Below are positions 49,932 through 61,992 of a stretch of DNA of 64,000 nt, one piece after another (position 1 is the first letter of the stretch; every line of letters starts with the position of its first letter). The position numbers and the translations under genes are program-made. Source of the stretch: Mugil cephalus. Its lineage: Eukaryota > Chordata > Actinopteri > Mugiliformes > Mugilidae. Below the pieces are notes generated by a model that saw nothing but the letters and a program-made list of their open reading frames with translations, made no database searches and had not been told where the DNA came from. The DNA lies in the NCBI RefSeq assembly GCF_022458985.1, contig NC_061781.1, positions 6,621,501-6,685,500 of the forward strand. The letters are read 5' to 3'.

Positions 49932-52004
49932 CGTTCTCTACAGACTTTTGTTGAACAACACTGAGCACAAAAAACACATAAAAACAACAAAATCGGGCAA
50001 GTCTTACAGTATCACGCTGTGCGGTCAGCAACAGCTACCTACTAAACATTGCCTCAGCAGAGTTAGGATGGGAAGGGCAGGACCAACCCAATGAGCTAAA
50101 ATGATTTTATTGAAATAACAGCACGTTGTAAACCAAGTGGAACAGAGATGAACAGCCTGAAGCTAGTAATAATGGGTTGGGTGTGGAAACACAGAGGAAA
50201 GAATGACGGCTGCAGAAAACTGCTGTGGGACTGGTGTTAATATATGCTGACCACCATGAGGTCTTCCTGTGTGTGTTTCAATTGTCAGAACCAGTGTAGG
50301 GATACTACTAATTCCAGCAAAACACAATAAAGTGTTTCCTTTGCACAAGGCGCTGAAACGTTCCCTGTGAGCATTTAGACCTCCAGTGGAGCTGATGCTG
50401 TAGGGTGATAAAGGTAAAGGCGGCCAGCGTGATATTATAAGAAGGTTTTGTGGTTAGGATGGATGTATGGACGTATTCTTTACAGAGTTCGACTCTCAAG
50501 CTGTCACTCAGCGAAACTACAGCGCAAACCCACAGAGCACAGAAACCTCAAACCACTTAGTGCCTGAGGAAAAGCTGCCAGTTCCTGCAGTAAGAAGGAT
50601 CATTGACACTACACTACTCTGTATGCCTACAACTAAATGACCGTCTTCCTGCTCTCACACTGTGGTGTGTCTCTGCTATATAACACCTATATATTACAGA
50701 ATCAAACCTCTCGTCTTGCAGAGAGTGAAACGTCTGCTTACATTTCTGTGTTTTGCTAGTTTTCTGATAATCTGCCTCACCGTCTGAAGTCGTCTTCCTG
50801 CAGCAGGTTCCTCAGGGTGTCCAGATCCCCGACATAGGCGGCGTTGTGGAGCCGCATGTCGTCCTGCTCCAGAGGTTTGTCGCAGAACTGCTCCTGGAGC
50901 CATTCCTTCAGGTTACGGCCTGGTGATGACACACGTTTGAGAGAGAGGTGGTTAGCGAAAAACACGGCCCTGTGTCGGACGTTTCCCAATTCACAAAAAA
51001 AAAGGTGTAGAAGTCTTCACAGTAGATTTGACTGTACGCCCTGCTACTCATATTTAGGACAATTCTAAACAAACCTCAGTTCATCCAAAATGCAGCAGCT
51101 CTTCTTCTCAAAGTTAATTTTGGAATTCATACAGATTAGAAGATTATGCCTTTAGTTTTTACTTTAGTCCAGTTATAGATCACTTTACACTTACACTTAA
51201 CTCAACAGAAGATATCAGCTGATGCAGAAGATACCTTCAGACGTATCTACTTTGTGCTTGCACAGCACTTATGTGCTTAAGTACTATCGATTTATTCCTT
51301 TTATTTTCTGTTTGTTGATAGGTATTGTCTTATGTTTTAGTTCCATCCTTTTCATCATACTGAGTCTTGCCTGAGTCTTTTGTATCAAATTATAGATGAC
51401 AGAGCCAAAAAAGACACTGGCTGCTATTGATCAGTGTCCCTGCTGCATTAAGTTCTGCAGTGAGTTTATTCCTTGTGTTTTAGTTGAACTCCAGATGGGA
51501 ACTGCAGGTAGTCCGGTAGAAAATACACTGCGGCAGTTTAGTTACAGACAGGTTAGGAAGGCAAGGAACAGTGTTAAATTATGTTGTGTTCCTATTTTTG
51601 TGTCCATCCTTTGGAGAACAGATAGCTGGGTTCAGGACCCATGACCTTTGGGATTCACTCCTTTTTAACGCTTTCATCATAAAACAGTCAGTTTGATTTT
51701 CACACTTGAGACGTGAATACCTCCTGAATCCACAGGCCACAACTTATAACTCACTCCACAGCAGCACATCTGTAACGTGCTGGCAGCCTATAGAACCCTG
51801 CCTGTCTGCCTGCTCTCCCCCCACACACACTGTGCCTGGAAGATAACACGCTCCCCGGCGAGGACTGATGAATCATCCCCGGCCACGGCTCGTCCAGCCC
51901 CGGTTACCTGCGGCAGTAGCGCTGGGCAGATCAGAGACAGTGATGAGCGGGGGGAAATTGATACTGGGCGGGTCGTCGACATCGGCCTCTGGACCGTCGG
52001 CCAT
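47136..52004 (-). CDS. asb1: Ankyrin repeat and SOCS box protein 1, five coding exons
   Basis: Joins 52004-51908, 50919-50781, 49825-49523, 48603-48221 and 47266-47136 into an open frame of 350 aa (human ASB1 is 335). All introns are GT-AG and phases agree. Asb proteins are substrate adaptors of Cullin5-Elongin B/C ubiquitin ligases in the cytoplasm. Seen: a variable N-terminus of about 33 aa; GRNLKEWLQEQFCDKPLE (33-50); ankyrin units at about 55-84, 94-120 (TPLRIAATAGH), 127-153 (TALYVAVVNGHL), 160-186 (TPLYHAARVGR), 208-236 (CPLYISAAYHHL) and 253-279; then the SOCS box at 308-350, with a BC-box-like LTHLCRIRI and a Cul5-box LPLPEPIKNFLLH. The first exon starts at an ATG in a CG-containing, TATA-less context. 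Intron 2 carries a (TG)n run near its acceptor; intron 3 carries a Tc1-like relic. Order and orientation relative to twist2 and traf3ip1 match human 2q37.3. Confidence 0.96.
49039..49483. mobile_element. Internally deleted Tc1-like transposon
   Basis: The left end (TACTGAGCGCATCAGCCACAACATTAAAACCACTGAC, read in pieces) and the right end (GTCATAATGTTATGCC then TGATCGGCG) are inverted copies of one terminal repeat typical of a widespread fish Tc1 family. The left end abuts TA; the right TA has decayed to TG. Internal strings such as GTACCACCCACCTAG and CATCTGTGGGATGC are remnants of the transposase region, but most of the usual body of more than 1 kb is missing. It sits in asb1 intron 3 and its right edge is 39 nt from the exon 3 donor. 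Confidence 0.8.
49881..49929. repeat. (CA)n microsatellite in asb1 intron 2
   Basis: About 24 uninterrupted CA units on the plus strand, hence (TG)n in the asb1 transcript, starting 55 nt upstream of the exon 3 acceptor. Confidence 0.95.
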
Positions 52005-53164
52005 GCCTCCTCCTCAAATGTCAACAAGCCCGTCAACCCGAAACCAGCTCCGATCGACAGAACGCGACAGACCCGGTGGTCCGGATCAGACAGGAGGAAT
52101 CAACGTAAACAAACGTGACCGTGCTGCTGGTGGAGGCGTCCGCTGCGTTGACTGTTCTACTTCCTGGCCGCGCACAGCTGGGCGCTCTTAAAGGGGACAC
52201 GACCTCCAACTTAATAAACGTTATAAAATACTAATGAAAAACAAATGAAACAATCGCACAGAGGACTATTACTTTCTTTCACTATAAGTGCAGTAGTTTT
52301 AGTGCAATAACTGTGTGATGTGCAACTACCTCACTGTTTACTTTTATACTTGTTTCTTTTTTTCTTTTCTTTTTTTAACTGTTCTATTCTATCAGTAGAA
52401 CCATTTAAAAAAAAATTTATAAACAACATTTTGGTGTAAAATGCAATGCAACGCTAAAACCAGGATTTTTAGTCAGCAGCCTATAAGGAACAAAATAGTG
52501 AAAAATAAATAAAAAGTTACCGTTTTATTTTCCACGGTATTCTCGAAGGTCTCATGCTGTATCAACAGCCTTCTCCACACTGCACACATGAAAGGCTACA
52601 AGAGAATCCTTTAATTATTTACTTGGTTTAAAACAAGTCAAACTTAATCTGAGTCTAAACATGTGATGTGTTACAGTCTACCATCTATGGTCACAGTAGA
52701 CCATTATGAGTAAATATGGGCACAAAAAAAAAAAAAAAAAAGATGCTCATGGTGGTATTCCATTTCAGATCCAGGCCTTCAAATAGCTCTCCGTTCAAAT
52801 CACTTTTATCCAGTGAACTTAACAATAAATGCCCAAGCATAGACTCTGTGTACTCATGGAGCAGTTACTCAGTTGTAATATTTGGGTGGGTAACGTACAC
52901 CAGGGAGGCATGCAGCCATGCTGCCTGATGTCAGACACCAAGTTCCGGTGGCGCTCTAAAAATAAATGCACAGGTCAGCAGGGCCTTCAGTGGAGTGGTC
53001 GCTTATAGACATCCAGGTCTGTGCATAGAAGGAAATGGAATGGAAAACAAACGTATTGAAAGATTCCAGTTAAGCTAATATCATAGTTCGACAGTAACAG
53101 TTTTACTCAATGTAGCCCATGCTGCCACTTGACATGACAAAGTAACACACAAAATACTAACTAG

Positions 53165-53770
53165 ATTGTATTAGATAGATACTTTATTCGTCCCATGGGA
53201 ATTCCGGTGTCCAGAATCTATGTAATATGAACAGAACTGTTGCATAAAAAGTACACAGCAATGGCAGCGATGACCACAGACCAGTTGGTTCCTCACAGAG
53301 GTGTTGTAGTGTGATTCAATCAATCAAACTTTATTTATATAATGCCCTGGGGGACAAACGTCATCCTCAATCTGTCTGTGCAGCAGGACAGAGACAGCAG
53401 CCTGTCACTGAAAGAACTTCAGTGACAGGCTGTAGATGGACTGGAGTTCGTTCCACGTCCTTGTCTCCGCCACTGATGTCAGGGACTCCAGTTCTGCCCC
53501 TACTATGGAGCCCACCTTCTCTATCAGTCCATCTCAGCGCTGCCTCGTCAGCTCACCACAGCGCAGTAGAGGACACTGACAACCGTAGTCTGGTAGAACA
53601 TGTCCAGCAGCCTTGAGCAGATATCAATCGACCTTAGCCACGTGAGGTAACAGAGACAGCTCTGACCTTTTTTCATATACTGAGTGTATGTTAGCCAACC
53701 AGCCCAGTTTGTGATCCAGCTGTAGACCCAGGTACTTATTAGCAACTACTTTACTTACTTTTCCGAGATT
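53165..53770 (-). mobile_element. Decayed non-LTR retrotransposon (LINE) 3' portion
   Basis: Reading the minus strand, remnants of a reverse transcriptase C-terminus appear in shifted frames: KYLGLQLDHKLGW, then KKGQSCLCYLTWLRS, then LLDMFYQTTVVSVLYCAVV, which follow the order seen in fish LINEs (KYLGV..LDNKLDW, KKGQSRL.FLRRLRS, MFYQTVVASALFYAVV, from memory). The 3' end reads GGGACGAATAAAGTATCTATCTA, a usual LINE tail. A second tail-like string (TATATAAATAAAGTTTGATTGATTG, 53315-53341) inside suggests a nested insertion. Stops and frameshifts make it inactive. Confidence 0.75.
53398..53432. repeat. Perfect 15-bp inverted repeat with 5-nt loop in the LINE relic
   Basis: CAGCCTGTCACTGAA at 53398-53412 pairs exactly with 53418-53432, with AGAAC between. 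Confidence 0.9.
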
Positions 53771-54429
53771 AGGGTTATAAAAGTGACTGAATCGTTAAGT
53801 TTGGCCTCATTTAAGGATTAGTAATCTTTAGTCTTGAAAGTCAAAGGTGGAGTCACTCATTAGCAGACCGCACAATTGTGACTTTTTTTTTTGAAGAGGC
53901 GGTCATGTTGTGAGTCACTTCTTCTTCTTCTTCTCCATGGAGGCCCACAGCTGAAAGGTGAAGGCAGATGGACAACTGAGCCTTCCTTTCTCTGGCCTGC
54001 ACTGAAGTCTTTTTGAAAGCACCTGTTGAGACTGGGGCCAGCATCTTTGCCGAGAGCAGGTGTCATGCCTTCTGCAAGAGGCCTTTGGCTCAATCTTGAA
54101 CTTGCGTCTTAAATGCTCTGTCCAAATCCGACTTAATAGGTATTAAAGGGGTTTCCTAATATGTTTTGTGTGTGTCGCAGCTGTTTCGTGGCTTGCTGCT
54201 AGTCCGGCTTGAGGGTCCTAACCTCTACCAAGGCAATAGCACCCTTGAAAGTGTGACTTGGCCCTGTGGGTCTGCACAAGGACTTCACATGGATTCTTCC
54301 TAATCACAAACCGGGGTCACTTATCATTTCACTGTGAATGTAACCAGGACAATCAGGAGCTCTCGTTAAATGCCACTGTAAGGATAACTTGACCTTTAAG
54401 TTACCACCATCCAAACAAAAAAAGGAGAA

Positions 54430-56795
54430 AAAAAAGACATATTTAATACAATGTAACCATTTATTTCACTCCACTACAAAATTATATAATTATTTCATCT
54501 ATGATACAGTCTCCACATATACATAATGTACAGTTTAAAGAAAACTGAGGATATGATACAAATAGTGTACAGTGTAAATAGTCCTTTTATACAACAAATG
54601 AGCATGCAGGCTTCCTGCTTTCCAAGAATTTTAGTTTATAGTTTTTTTTTCCATAGGTTACCACTTCCTTAGCCATTTACACTTGATGGAGTGAATATAA
54701 TACTGTAATAACAATAGTAACATTAGATGGAATGATATCATATTTCAACTGCTGAAGCTCACACCGTACTGTACTGCAGAGTGTCCATTAAGACATTAGT
54801 GTAAAATGTAGTTTTCTCTTCTAACCATTAACATTCAGTCTAAAATGAAACATTAGAAACATTCTGGTACAGTTTCAAGCTGTAATTTGTTTTTGTTTTT
54901 TCAAAAATAAACAAGGTCTGTATTAGTTATTTACAAATTGTCACAGAATCAATGCACATTGTTAGCATGTGTCGTGTCACCTTTATTTTGGTAATCCATT
55001 GGTCTGACCAGGCAGTGAGAGTGTGTGTATGGTCATCACATTGACTTAAACCTGTTTTGTTACATCTGCAATCATTGGTCATTGTGGAAAAATAAAGTTC
55101 AATGATGGATTACATTCATCAATCCAACCAGGATTTTTCTTTTTGTATCATTTCTTGTAAACACAGATGTGCAGTATAACTAACAGAGGTAGCAACTGCA
55201 TGTGTGCAAGTATTAACAGTGTAAAATTACATTGGTTACTGGTACTTAAATGTGGTAACTGCATTTTTATTTGGGCTGAGATTAGGCCACCACACAAGGA
55301 AACATCTTCTTTGTATTTCATTCACGCATCGACAGCAACGAGACAATTCAGTTAGTGAAATGTTAAGGAAAACAATGGCTTCTTTCAGTCTCACACGTCT
55401 ACTACCTCATCTCCTACTACAATTATCAGTCTGGTATTGCTTAATATTTCCATATTAGCTACTTGTGTGAAGCATATGTCTTAGAGTTTCAAAAGGAGCT
55501 AGTAAAATAGGATTTAATATGATCTTCTGATTTATAAAGCAAGTTCACAAAAATGCTCCACCTGACCAAACAGTGTGTCAAAAACAGGAACTATTTGGCA
55601 TATTTTACAGTACCTCCATAATGGTGGCTATCCTGCATGCTCACTGCCAGGAGAAGTTTCCCTGAAGGTACATAAGATTAGTGTGTATGATATTATTTTA
55701 AAGATGCTTGAAAGAGAGAAAATTCTAACACTGCGTAGTTGCTAAAAGCATTTCCTCCAAACATAAAAGGTACCTCCCCTAATCATACTTATCAAAGTGC
55801 AGCAGTGCTTCAAAAGTGGAAGAGTGGATGAAGCAACAGAGATACTAATTTGGATAAAGTTGTACACACAATAATAATAAAAAAAGATTGGTGTAACCCC
55901 TCTTTTTAGGGAAGGTAGCCTGAGGGAATGATGGGGTTTGGAAGAAGAAGGAACGATCACAAAAAATAGTCATGGAAAAATATACACCAAGAAAATCATG
56001 TAACATGTAATATTTCCATCAACTTGGTCACCAGGAGCCCCCTAGTGATCCTTGATTTCTCCAAGCAAGTGTTAGAAAATGTCTTTCACCTTTCTTGTGC
56101 CAGCCAGCTTAATGTGCCACAAATAAGTCTAATTATGTTCCTATAGGTAGTCTAATAGCATTGCAGCAGATACCATTATCATCATGGAAAACAGCAAAAG
56201 AACCAGAAAACAAGATCTCTTACTACTCCAAACTCTAGGCCGAAGTTCTGCTTCCTGACAACAAGAACACAATGCTGGATTCTAAAAATGCAGTTTGAGT
56301 TTCTGATTAAGAGAATATGGAAATACACTTTGAGTTTGAGCTAATGCTGAATGTGCAGCATTAACTAAGCATTAAATATAACTATCTACTCTAACGCCCA
56401 AGTCATGAGCTGGACACTGGCTCTCTCCAAAAAGGCACCGTTACAGAACAGGGGCCAAAGATGTGGTTAGGCTAGTGCACAGAGCAAGAAGACAACTTTT
56501 ATTATCATCAAGTGGCTCATCTCCAAACCAATGAAAACCCACTCTCTCCATTCCATCGTGTAACTATTTGTGAATATTGTCAAACCACTAATCCTCTGAG
56601 CAGCTCTGTTATTTGTCCAGATCTTAGAGATGTTTTCCGCTCTTTATGTGTGGGAACATATTTGGATCGATCCCCTGTTCAGACAGGAAAATCTAAAAGT
56701 GCTGTGTTTGGTCCCGTCCCACATCATCTCCATTGTCCTGAACAAGAACTGCAAAAGCCTAAATATTCAGTGCATTTTAAAACCTTGTTTCTCAC
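54430..56795 (-). other. traf3ip1: Probable long 3'UTR of traf3ip1
   Basis: Below the traf3ip1 stop codon the DNA is uniformly A/T-rich without coding potential down to a minus-strand AATAAA at 54460-54465, after which cleavage near 54440 would be expected. The length (about 2.3 kb) is plausible, but earlier minus-strand hexamers could also be used; no transcript evidence is visible here. Confidence 0.35.
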
Positions 56796-57473
56796 TCAGG
56801 TTCTGGAAGAGAAGTTGATTCCAGTCACCATCTTCTGGATCTTCTCTTCATTCTTCAGTATGTTGGACCTCACAGCGCAGATCTTGTCCTGCTGGTCCCT
56901 GATCAGCTGCTCCAGCTCGGTTAGTTCTGCTTTCAGAGGCTCCACTGCCCGGTCTGTCGCTCTGCAGCATGGACGGACAAACATACGCACAAAGAATTGA
57001 TAATTAGTTGCTCAAATGAAATCGTCTTCCTTCTCTAATCTGAACAGCAGAAGACCTGTTGTTTATTAGTAAAATATCAGACTCAGACAGCTACCTCAAT
57101 TTTTTACCCATGGCAAGGACAAACTTTGGGACTCATGCTAACACAAGTATCATTTTGGAATCAGCATTTAAATCAGTAAATGTGATAAAAAGATAACACC
57201 ATTGGAATGCATTAAACAAGACATAAGAAGAGTGTTTTGTGAGTGTCAATCCAACCTCTGCTCCTGCAGCAAGGCCTGTGCGTGCTCCTTGTTCTCCCGC
57301 CGCCAGGTGTGCAGTTCAGCCTGCATGGCATCCATGTCCTCCTGGATGTAGTCCATGATCTTACCCAGAGGCAAAGAACTGCGGCACACCATCTGAATGG
57401 ATGAGCGAAGCCGCTCGATCTCCCTCGTCACCATGTCCCGCTCTTTTTTCCGTGCCGCTTCAGACACCAAATT
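56796..57473 (-). CDS. traf3ip1: TRAF3-interacting protein 1 (IFT54/MIP-T3), last two coding exons
   Basis: Partial gene: exons 57473-57256 (72 codons plus 2 nt) and 56961-56796 (rest of codon 73, 54 codons, stop). The junction joins EQR to [19 protein letters not shown]. Acceptors are TTTCAACTTCAG and GTCCATGCTGCAG; the donor is CAGAG/GTTGGA. IFT54 is an IFT-B subunit of cilia that also binds microtubules and TRAF3. The visible part is the conserved C-terminal coiled coil (MIP-T3 domain), used for IFT20 binding: [27 protein letters not shown] and [20 protein letters not shown] all match the human C-terminus closely. The N-terminal CH-like domain and middle of this roughly 600-700-aa protein should lie at higher coordinates, mostly beyond the window. 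Confidence 0.95.
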
Positions 57474-57956
57474 CTGAAGTTGAAAGAGGTGCAACGATGC
57501 GATTAGTGGGATAAAGTCATTGATGCTAATCTGAAACAGCATATAATCATGAAATACTAGAACAGAATCGTTGGTATTTTCACTGCACGTTTAATTTCAT
57601 GGACACATCATGGGAAAGAAAGTTTTTTTTTTATATTTATATGATCTGCATGATTTAAAACTCAGCACTGTAGCAAACAGCTGTAAGAACACACACACAA
57701 AAAAACACTTGTGTGTCCCTAGACTAAAACATAATAAACTCTCTTTGGGAATTCCACCTTTAAGTCTCAAATGACCAGAAGCAGTGCAAGGCTGTATTTA
57801 GTGGTTTAGGATTTCAAGGCTAAAAATGTTAGGCAGGAATTCTACCAACCTAGCTGTATATATAAAGATCAAACGCCCTGCTGAATTGTGTTGGCTGAAG
57901 TAGGGGGCCTGGCTGAAATGTTGGTGAAGGCTTCCAGTGTATGGTGTGCGGCTGAA

Positions 57957-57971
57957 GGGGGGGGGGGGGGG
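57957..57971. repeat. G15 homopolymer
   Basis: Fifteen consecutive G residues on the plus strand; a rare run that is also a likely sequencing-length uncertainty. Confidence 0.8.
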
Positions 57972-59873
57972 TTCAGCATATCCCAATTATGCTCAGTCCC
58001 TTGATGGCAAAAAGGAGGGGAAGGTAACAGGGAAGAACCTCCCTTGGCAGGGAGCAAACCCAAGGATGTTTGCTCAGCTGGGCTTCGCAAGGCCTGTGTG
58101 TGTGTGCCTGCGTGTGTGTCTTTGGGGTTGACTACTCAGTGCTTTCACAGGAGACCCACACACACACACACACACCCATCAGAGGATCAGGCGAAGCATA
58201 CAGTGAACACACATAACCCCTGCCCGCAATCTCGGGTCTTTAAGTCTTGTTTATTTTAGTAACAGGCTGTGGCAGTGGGGTTATTTTACTACAGTATTGA
58301 GTAACAACTACTACACTTATGCCTCCTTTCAAGTTCCACTCTTGGCCCAAATTATGCTGTTTGGCTCCACAGATGGGAGCACCTGCCTTCACGAGGCATC
58401 AGAAATCATACTCGCAGCAGTGCGTAAACTAAATGACAGCTTCCTCTTCAAAACACACAATCTGTCATAGAGCCTGCTCGGGTGGCAGGCCACATATGCT
58501 TGGCGTGGCTGATGCACACAGCATTAGCCTTATCAAGCCATCTCTGAAAACAAACTAAAAACAGCGAACTAATTACAATTTTAAAATTGAGCTTGACAAG
58601 ACAAGACCACACTGCAGAAATGACATCAGGCATTATTGTTTGCCACCATTTTTTTTTTCAGGAAGCAAGTACAAATTTCTGAAAACCTCAGTCCGCTACC
58701 CGTTCGTGGCGGCCCGAGAGTGTGAGGGGTTGAAATGCCTTGGCCCAGTGGTCCCCCAGCAAGGTGGGTGGCTTTCCACTGGGCGCCCTGAACCTTGCAG
58801 CTAGACAAACACTCTATGGCTCATTCAGCCTGCCTGACTGTGGTTTGGTCTGCACGGCCCAGACAAGACCCACTGCTTCATTCTATTTGCCGTCCCCTTG
58901 CTACCTTAGCGCCTACCCCGCCCCCACCTCCCACCCCCAACACCCCTGCTCTGCTGGAAAATACAAAAAAAAAAAAAAAAAAAAACTTGCCGTGAAAACA
59001 TGACCTCTTGCTCGTGTGCAATCTGTCTGGATAGATAAATCACAGCTTTATGGAGGTCTCCGTCGGGGTCTACGAGACCCGTGTGCTCTGAGTTTTTCTT
59101 CTTCTCGCCCAGATCACAGAACAATATTTAGATGTGGTGACCACAGAGGAGCAGAAGGTGAGAGAGGAGGAACAGGGGCAGGTTTTCTCATTATCCTAGA
59201 CAGTGATGGAAGACACTGCCTTCGACTTGTGCTAGAAAAGTGGACGTGGTCTTATAAGTGCAAGAAGTAAAGTTTGACTTTTAGAACTTTTCTTGCAAGC
59301 ACATAGTTTAACTATGGATATTCCAACCTTGCAAATTACAGCACAATTTCAAATTCCTCATCAGATTTTTAATCAGTTTGAATAGGAACTGTTAAAAAAA
59401 TGATCTATGGATGACTTATAGGGGTTTTTCTGGGATAAGAGACAAACATTCTCCAAAGCATCCTCACAAAAAAAGATAAATTGAAATGACAGGACCTGTC
59501 AGTGCCATAGCAACCTATGAAGTATGATTGACTGGAAAAACAATGATGTAGTTTATGGAAAGAGATCCACTTCTCTTTTACATAAAAAGGCGTAGCCCTG
59601 TCCATTATTGTTCTTACATGAAACAATCCGTGTAATGTACAATGCAGCACAAGACTTGAAACTACATTGACTCTGTATGTTGCCATTATGTCCGTCTATT
59701 AAAAAAACCTTGTTCAATACATGCTTACATGTTTACACTTTACCACTGTTGCAATAAAACAATATATATTTTATATTATAATTTTGTATATTTTCAATAT
59801 TTTTTAGTATTGGTATCTTAACTTTAGCTGTATGTCTTGTAAATAGTACCTCCTTTGCCCTATTTTGTATATA

Positions 59874-59913
59874 TTTCATTGCAAAAAAAATAAAATATTT
59901 TTTTGCAATGAAA
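59874..59913. repeat. 16-bp perfect inverted repeat, A/T-rich, 8-nt loop
   Basis: TTTCATTGCAAAAAAA at 59874-59889 pairs exactly with 59898-59913. It sits just upstream of a LINE-type 3' tail and may be part of that element. Confidence 0.8.
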
Positions 59914-59916
59914 ATG

Positions 59917-59978
59917 AGAAGCTCTGCAATCTCGTCATACACTGTATAATAACAATAAAGGCCATTCTACTCTATTCT
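59917..59978 (+). mobile_element. LINE-type 3' tail (ATTCTA)n
   Basis: CTGCAATCTCGTCATACACTG followed by ACAATAAAGGCCATTCTACTCTATTCTA (in pieces) resembles the conserved 3' end of fish L2/CR1-type retroelements, which end in AATAAAG plus short ATTCT repeats. Only the 3' end is clear; A/T-rich sequence upstream from about 59750 may belong to it. Confidence 0.55.
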
Positions 59979-61863
59979 AAACATCGTTCATTACAGAATG
60001 AATTTGGTCAGGACAAGAGCTTGGCAGACGAATGCAAAGGCGTTACATAAAAGCTTGTATACCCGCATTCAAGTTTTCACTGCAAATACAATAGACTGAA
60101 ATATAAATTGTAGCACTTTAAACAAAAAATAAAATAAATAATGGATCACTAAAGACCAAACTTAAGCCTTTAGAGTGCCTGGCTGGGAGCAATGATCTTG
60201 GATACTGATGTTCATTTGGAGACGCTTCCCATAAGGTTCTTATAGTGTCTTTCTCCAGAGATCGGCCAGAGAATGAGAAGTAGGCCTGTTATTTTTCATA
60301 AAAGGCTACTCAGAAGTCTAGCTAGATCATAAAAATAACTTGGAGTCACTGAGGTGAGGAGAAACGCAATGAGGTTAAAGGATGTTGTTATAAGGTCATT
60401 GTAGCCCCTTGGGAAAACAACAGAGATTCCCACCGAGGGTACGGGGTGAGCTGAGGGGAGACGTTCGGGGGACCATCGGCTATAGTGCACTGAAAGATTG
60501 GAAACAGTATTTTTTTTTTGTGCTTACCTATATGTTTAATATCTACCTTTACGAAGAGGAACAGCAGTTTTTAAGGTATAACTTGGAGTAAAAATATGTC
60601 ATCAAGGCTAGATAAGAACATCTGGCTCCCTCGTAAACCTGACCAAATTCCTCCAACAAGTCAATATGACCTCTACAAAAGTAATATGACTAATGGAATG
60701 CCACAAGGTCATTTCCTTGTGTTTCCACAAAAAACGCTGGATGTTTATGAAGAGACAGAGGTCTGCCGAGAGGAGTATTTATTTTCTTGACAATTCTGCA
60801 GAGAGTATTCTGGCCCTTCTCCTCCGTGACTCTCACTCAACAGCCATCCATTTGTATGCCACAGCGTTTATTTATACATTACAAACCTTCATCAAGGCTA
60901 ATTTGATGGGGGCAAAGAAATAGAGGGAAAGAGTACACAAAAAGTCTTATGAAAACGCAGCTGTTACAAGGGGCAGATTCTGTCTAAATAAAAAGAGAAG
61001 TATCTTGGAATAATATACAAGGCCGCTGAGGGGTCATGAGGAAGGTCATCCCCATAAATATACAGCAAATACTTAGGTCACAGAGACAGTGGTGGGACAT
61101 GGCAAAAATCACTTGACTGCCTAAGCTTTCATTTTATTTACATCAGTTTTGCGAGAGCCAAATTACTATAGGAATGACAGAACAGAAATTTATTCTCTGT
61201 AAATGTCAAAAATGGTTTAAAGGCTAACATTTCTAAACTAAACCTAACATTAAGAGGTTTTGTGCGTTATTCCATATTTTACTTATATTACCACTGCGTT
61301 TTGACAAACATTGTCATAAAAAAAGAAGAATCACAGCAGCTGTAATTTCAAACCAGCCAAGCCACATAGAATGAGGAAGCTCAGTATTTACATTTTTTTG
61401 TCCCTGCGTGTTTTACCATGATTACAATTAGAAAAGGGGGGGAAAAATAACTCCATTAAGCTGACCTCTCCAACCTTTCATGTCAGGAAGGAAGTCATTA
61501 TAGTTCTTTATACAGCTGACGAGGCAAAGCCAATAATGACGGCGGGGTGGACTCGAGCAGCTCGCAGCTCCTAAGTGCAGACATACCTGGCCTCGGTGCC
61601 CTTGCAGACCGTACGGGATACAAAGAAAATGACGGTTTGGAGCAGCTGAAAACTGAGGAGGCTGCATTAAGAAAATTGGCATAAACTCTACAAGGCTATG
61701 CTCATGTTACTAAAAGAACTCTGCTATTTTGGGTGTTTTGCCTGTGCATGTCTAGTTGGTTGAACTTGTCTTGAGGGTAGAGATACGTAAAAAACTGCAT
61801 TTAACACACACCGTAAAGTTGGTCACATTCTGAGCTTGCACATTCCCGTCAAGCTAGTTCAAT

Positions 61864-61992
61864 CTACTGCTGGTTAAGCTTCGACAACTTCAGGTGCGCG
61901 TTGTGAGGGATGATGTCGGACGGAGCCGCAGTTAGGAAGAGATAGATCAGGGGCCTTTCTGCATGGGTGACAGTCCAAAACAGTGCATCCAT
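61864..61992 (-). other. Short coding-like frame, unassigned (42 codons)
   Basis: From ATG 61992 to TAG 61864. The C-terminal two thirds show strongly C/G-ending codons (CTG ATC TAT CTC TTC and similar), unlike the surroundings. A possible acceptor (GTCACCCATGCAG) lies inside, so this may be a terminal exon encoding about 31 aa, ending HLKLSKLNQQ. No family is recognised. It could be an alternative last exon of a minus-strand transcript, a gene remnant or chance. Confidence 0.2.

Larger units (their letters stand above)
52005..54429. other. Intergenic between asb1 and traf3ip1
   Basis: Contains the asb1 promoter area (52005-52200, moderately GC-rich, no TATA), A/T-rich DNA with an 18-base A-run near 52724-52741 and decayed LINE sequence (53165-53770). 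No gene is supported. Confidence 0.6.

Noticed and set aside
56512..57000. 162-codon plus-strand frame
   Set aside because: Overlaps the last traf3ip1 exon antisense; the minus-strand exon matches a known protein, this does not.
58906..59124. Minus-strand frame containing SEHTGLVDPDGDLHK considered as the preceding traf3ip1 exon
   Set aside because: Shares only GLV with the expected GGLVKKIL segment; no suitable donor in frame.
61555..61680. Possible traf3ip1 exon on the minus strand (frame containing PVRSARAPRPG before a CCAG/GTATGT donor)
   Set aside because: Only weakly like the Ser/Arg/Pro-rich middle of human TRAF3IP1; upstream residues do not fit, and the expected following exons were not found.
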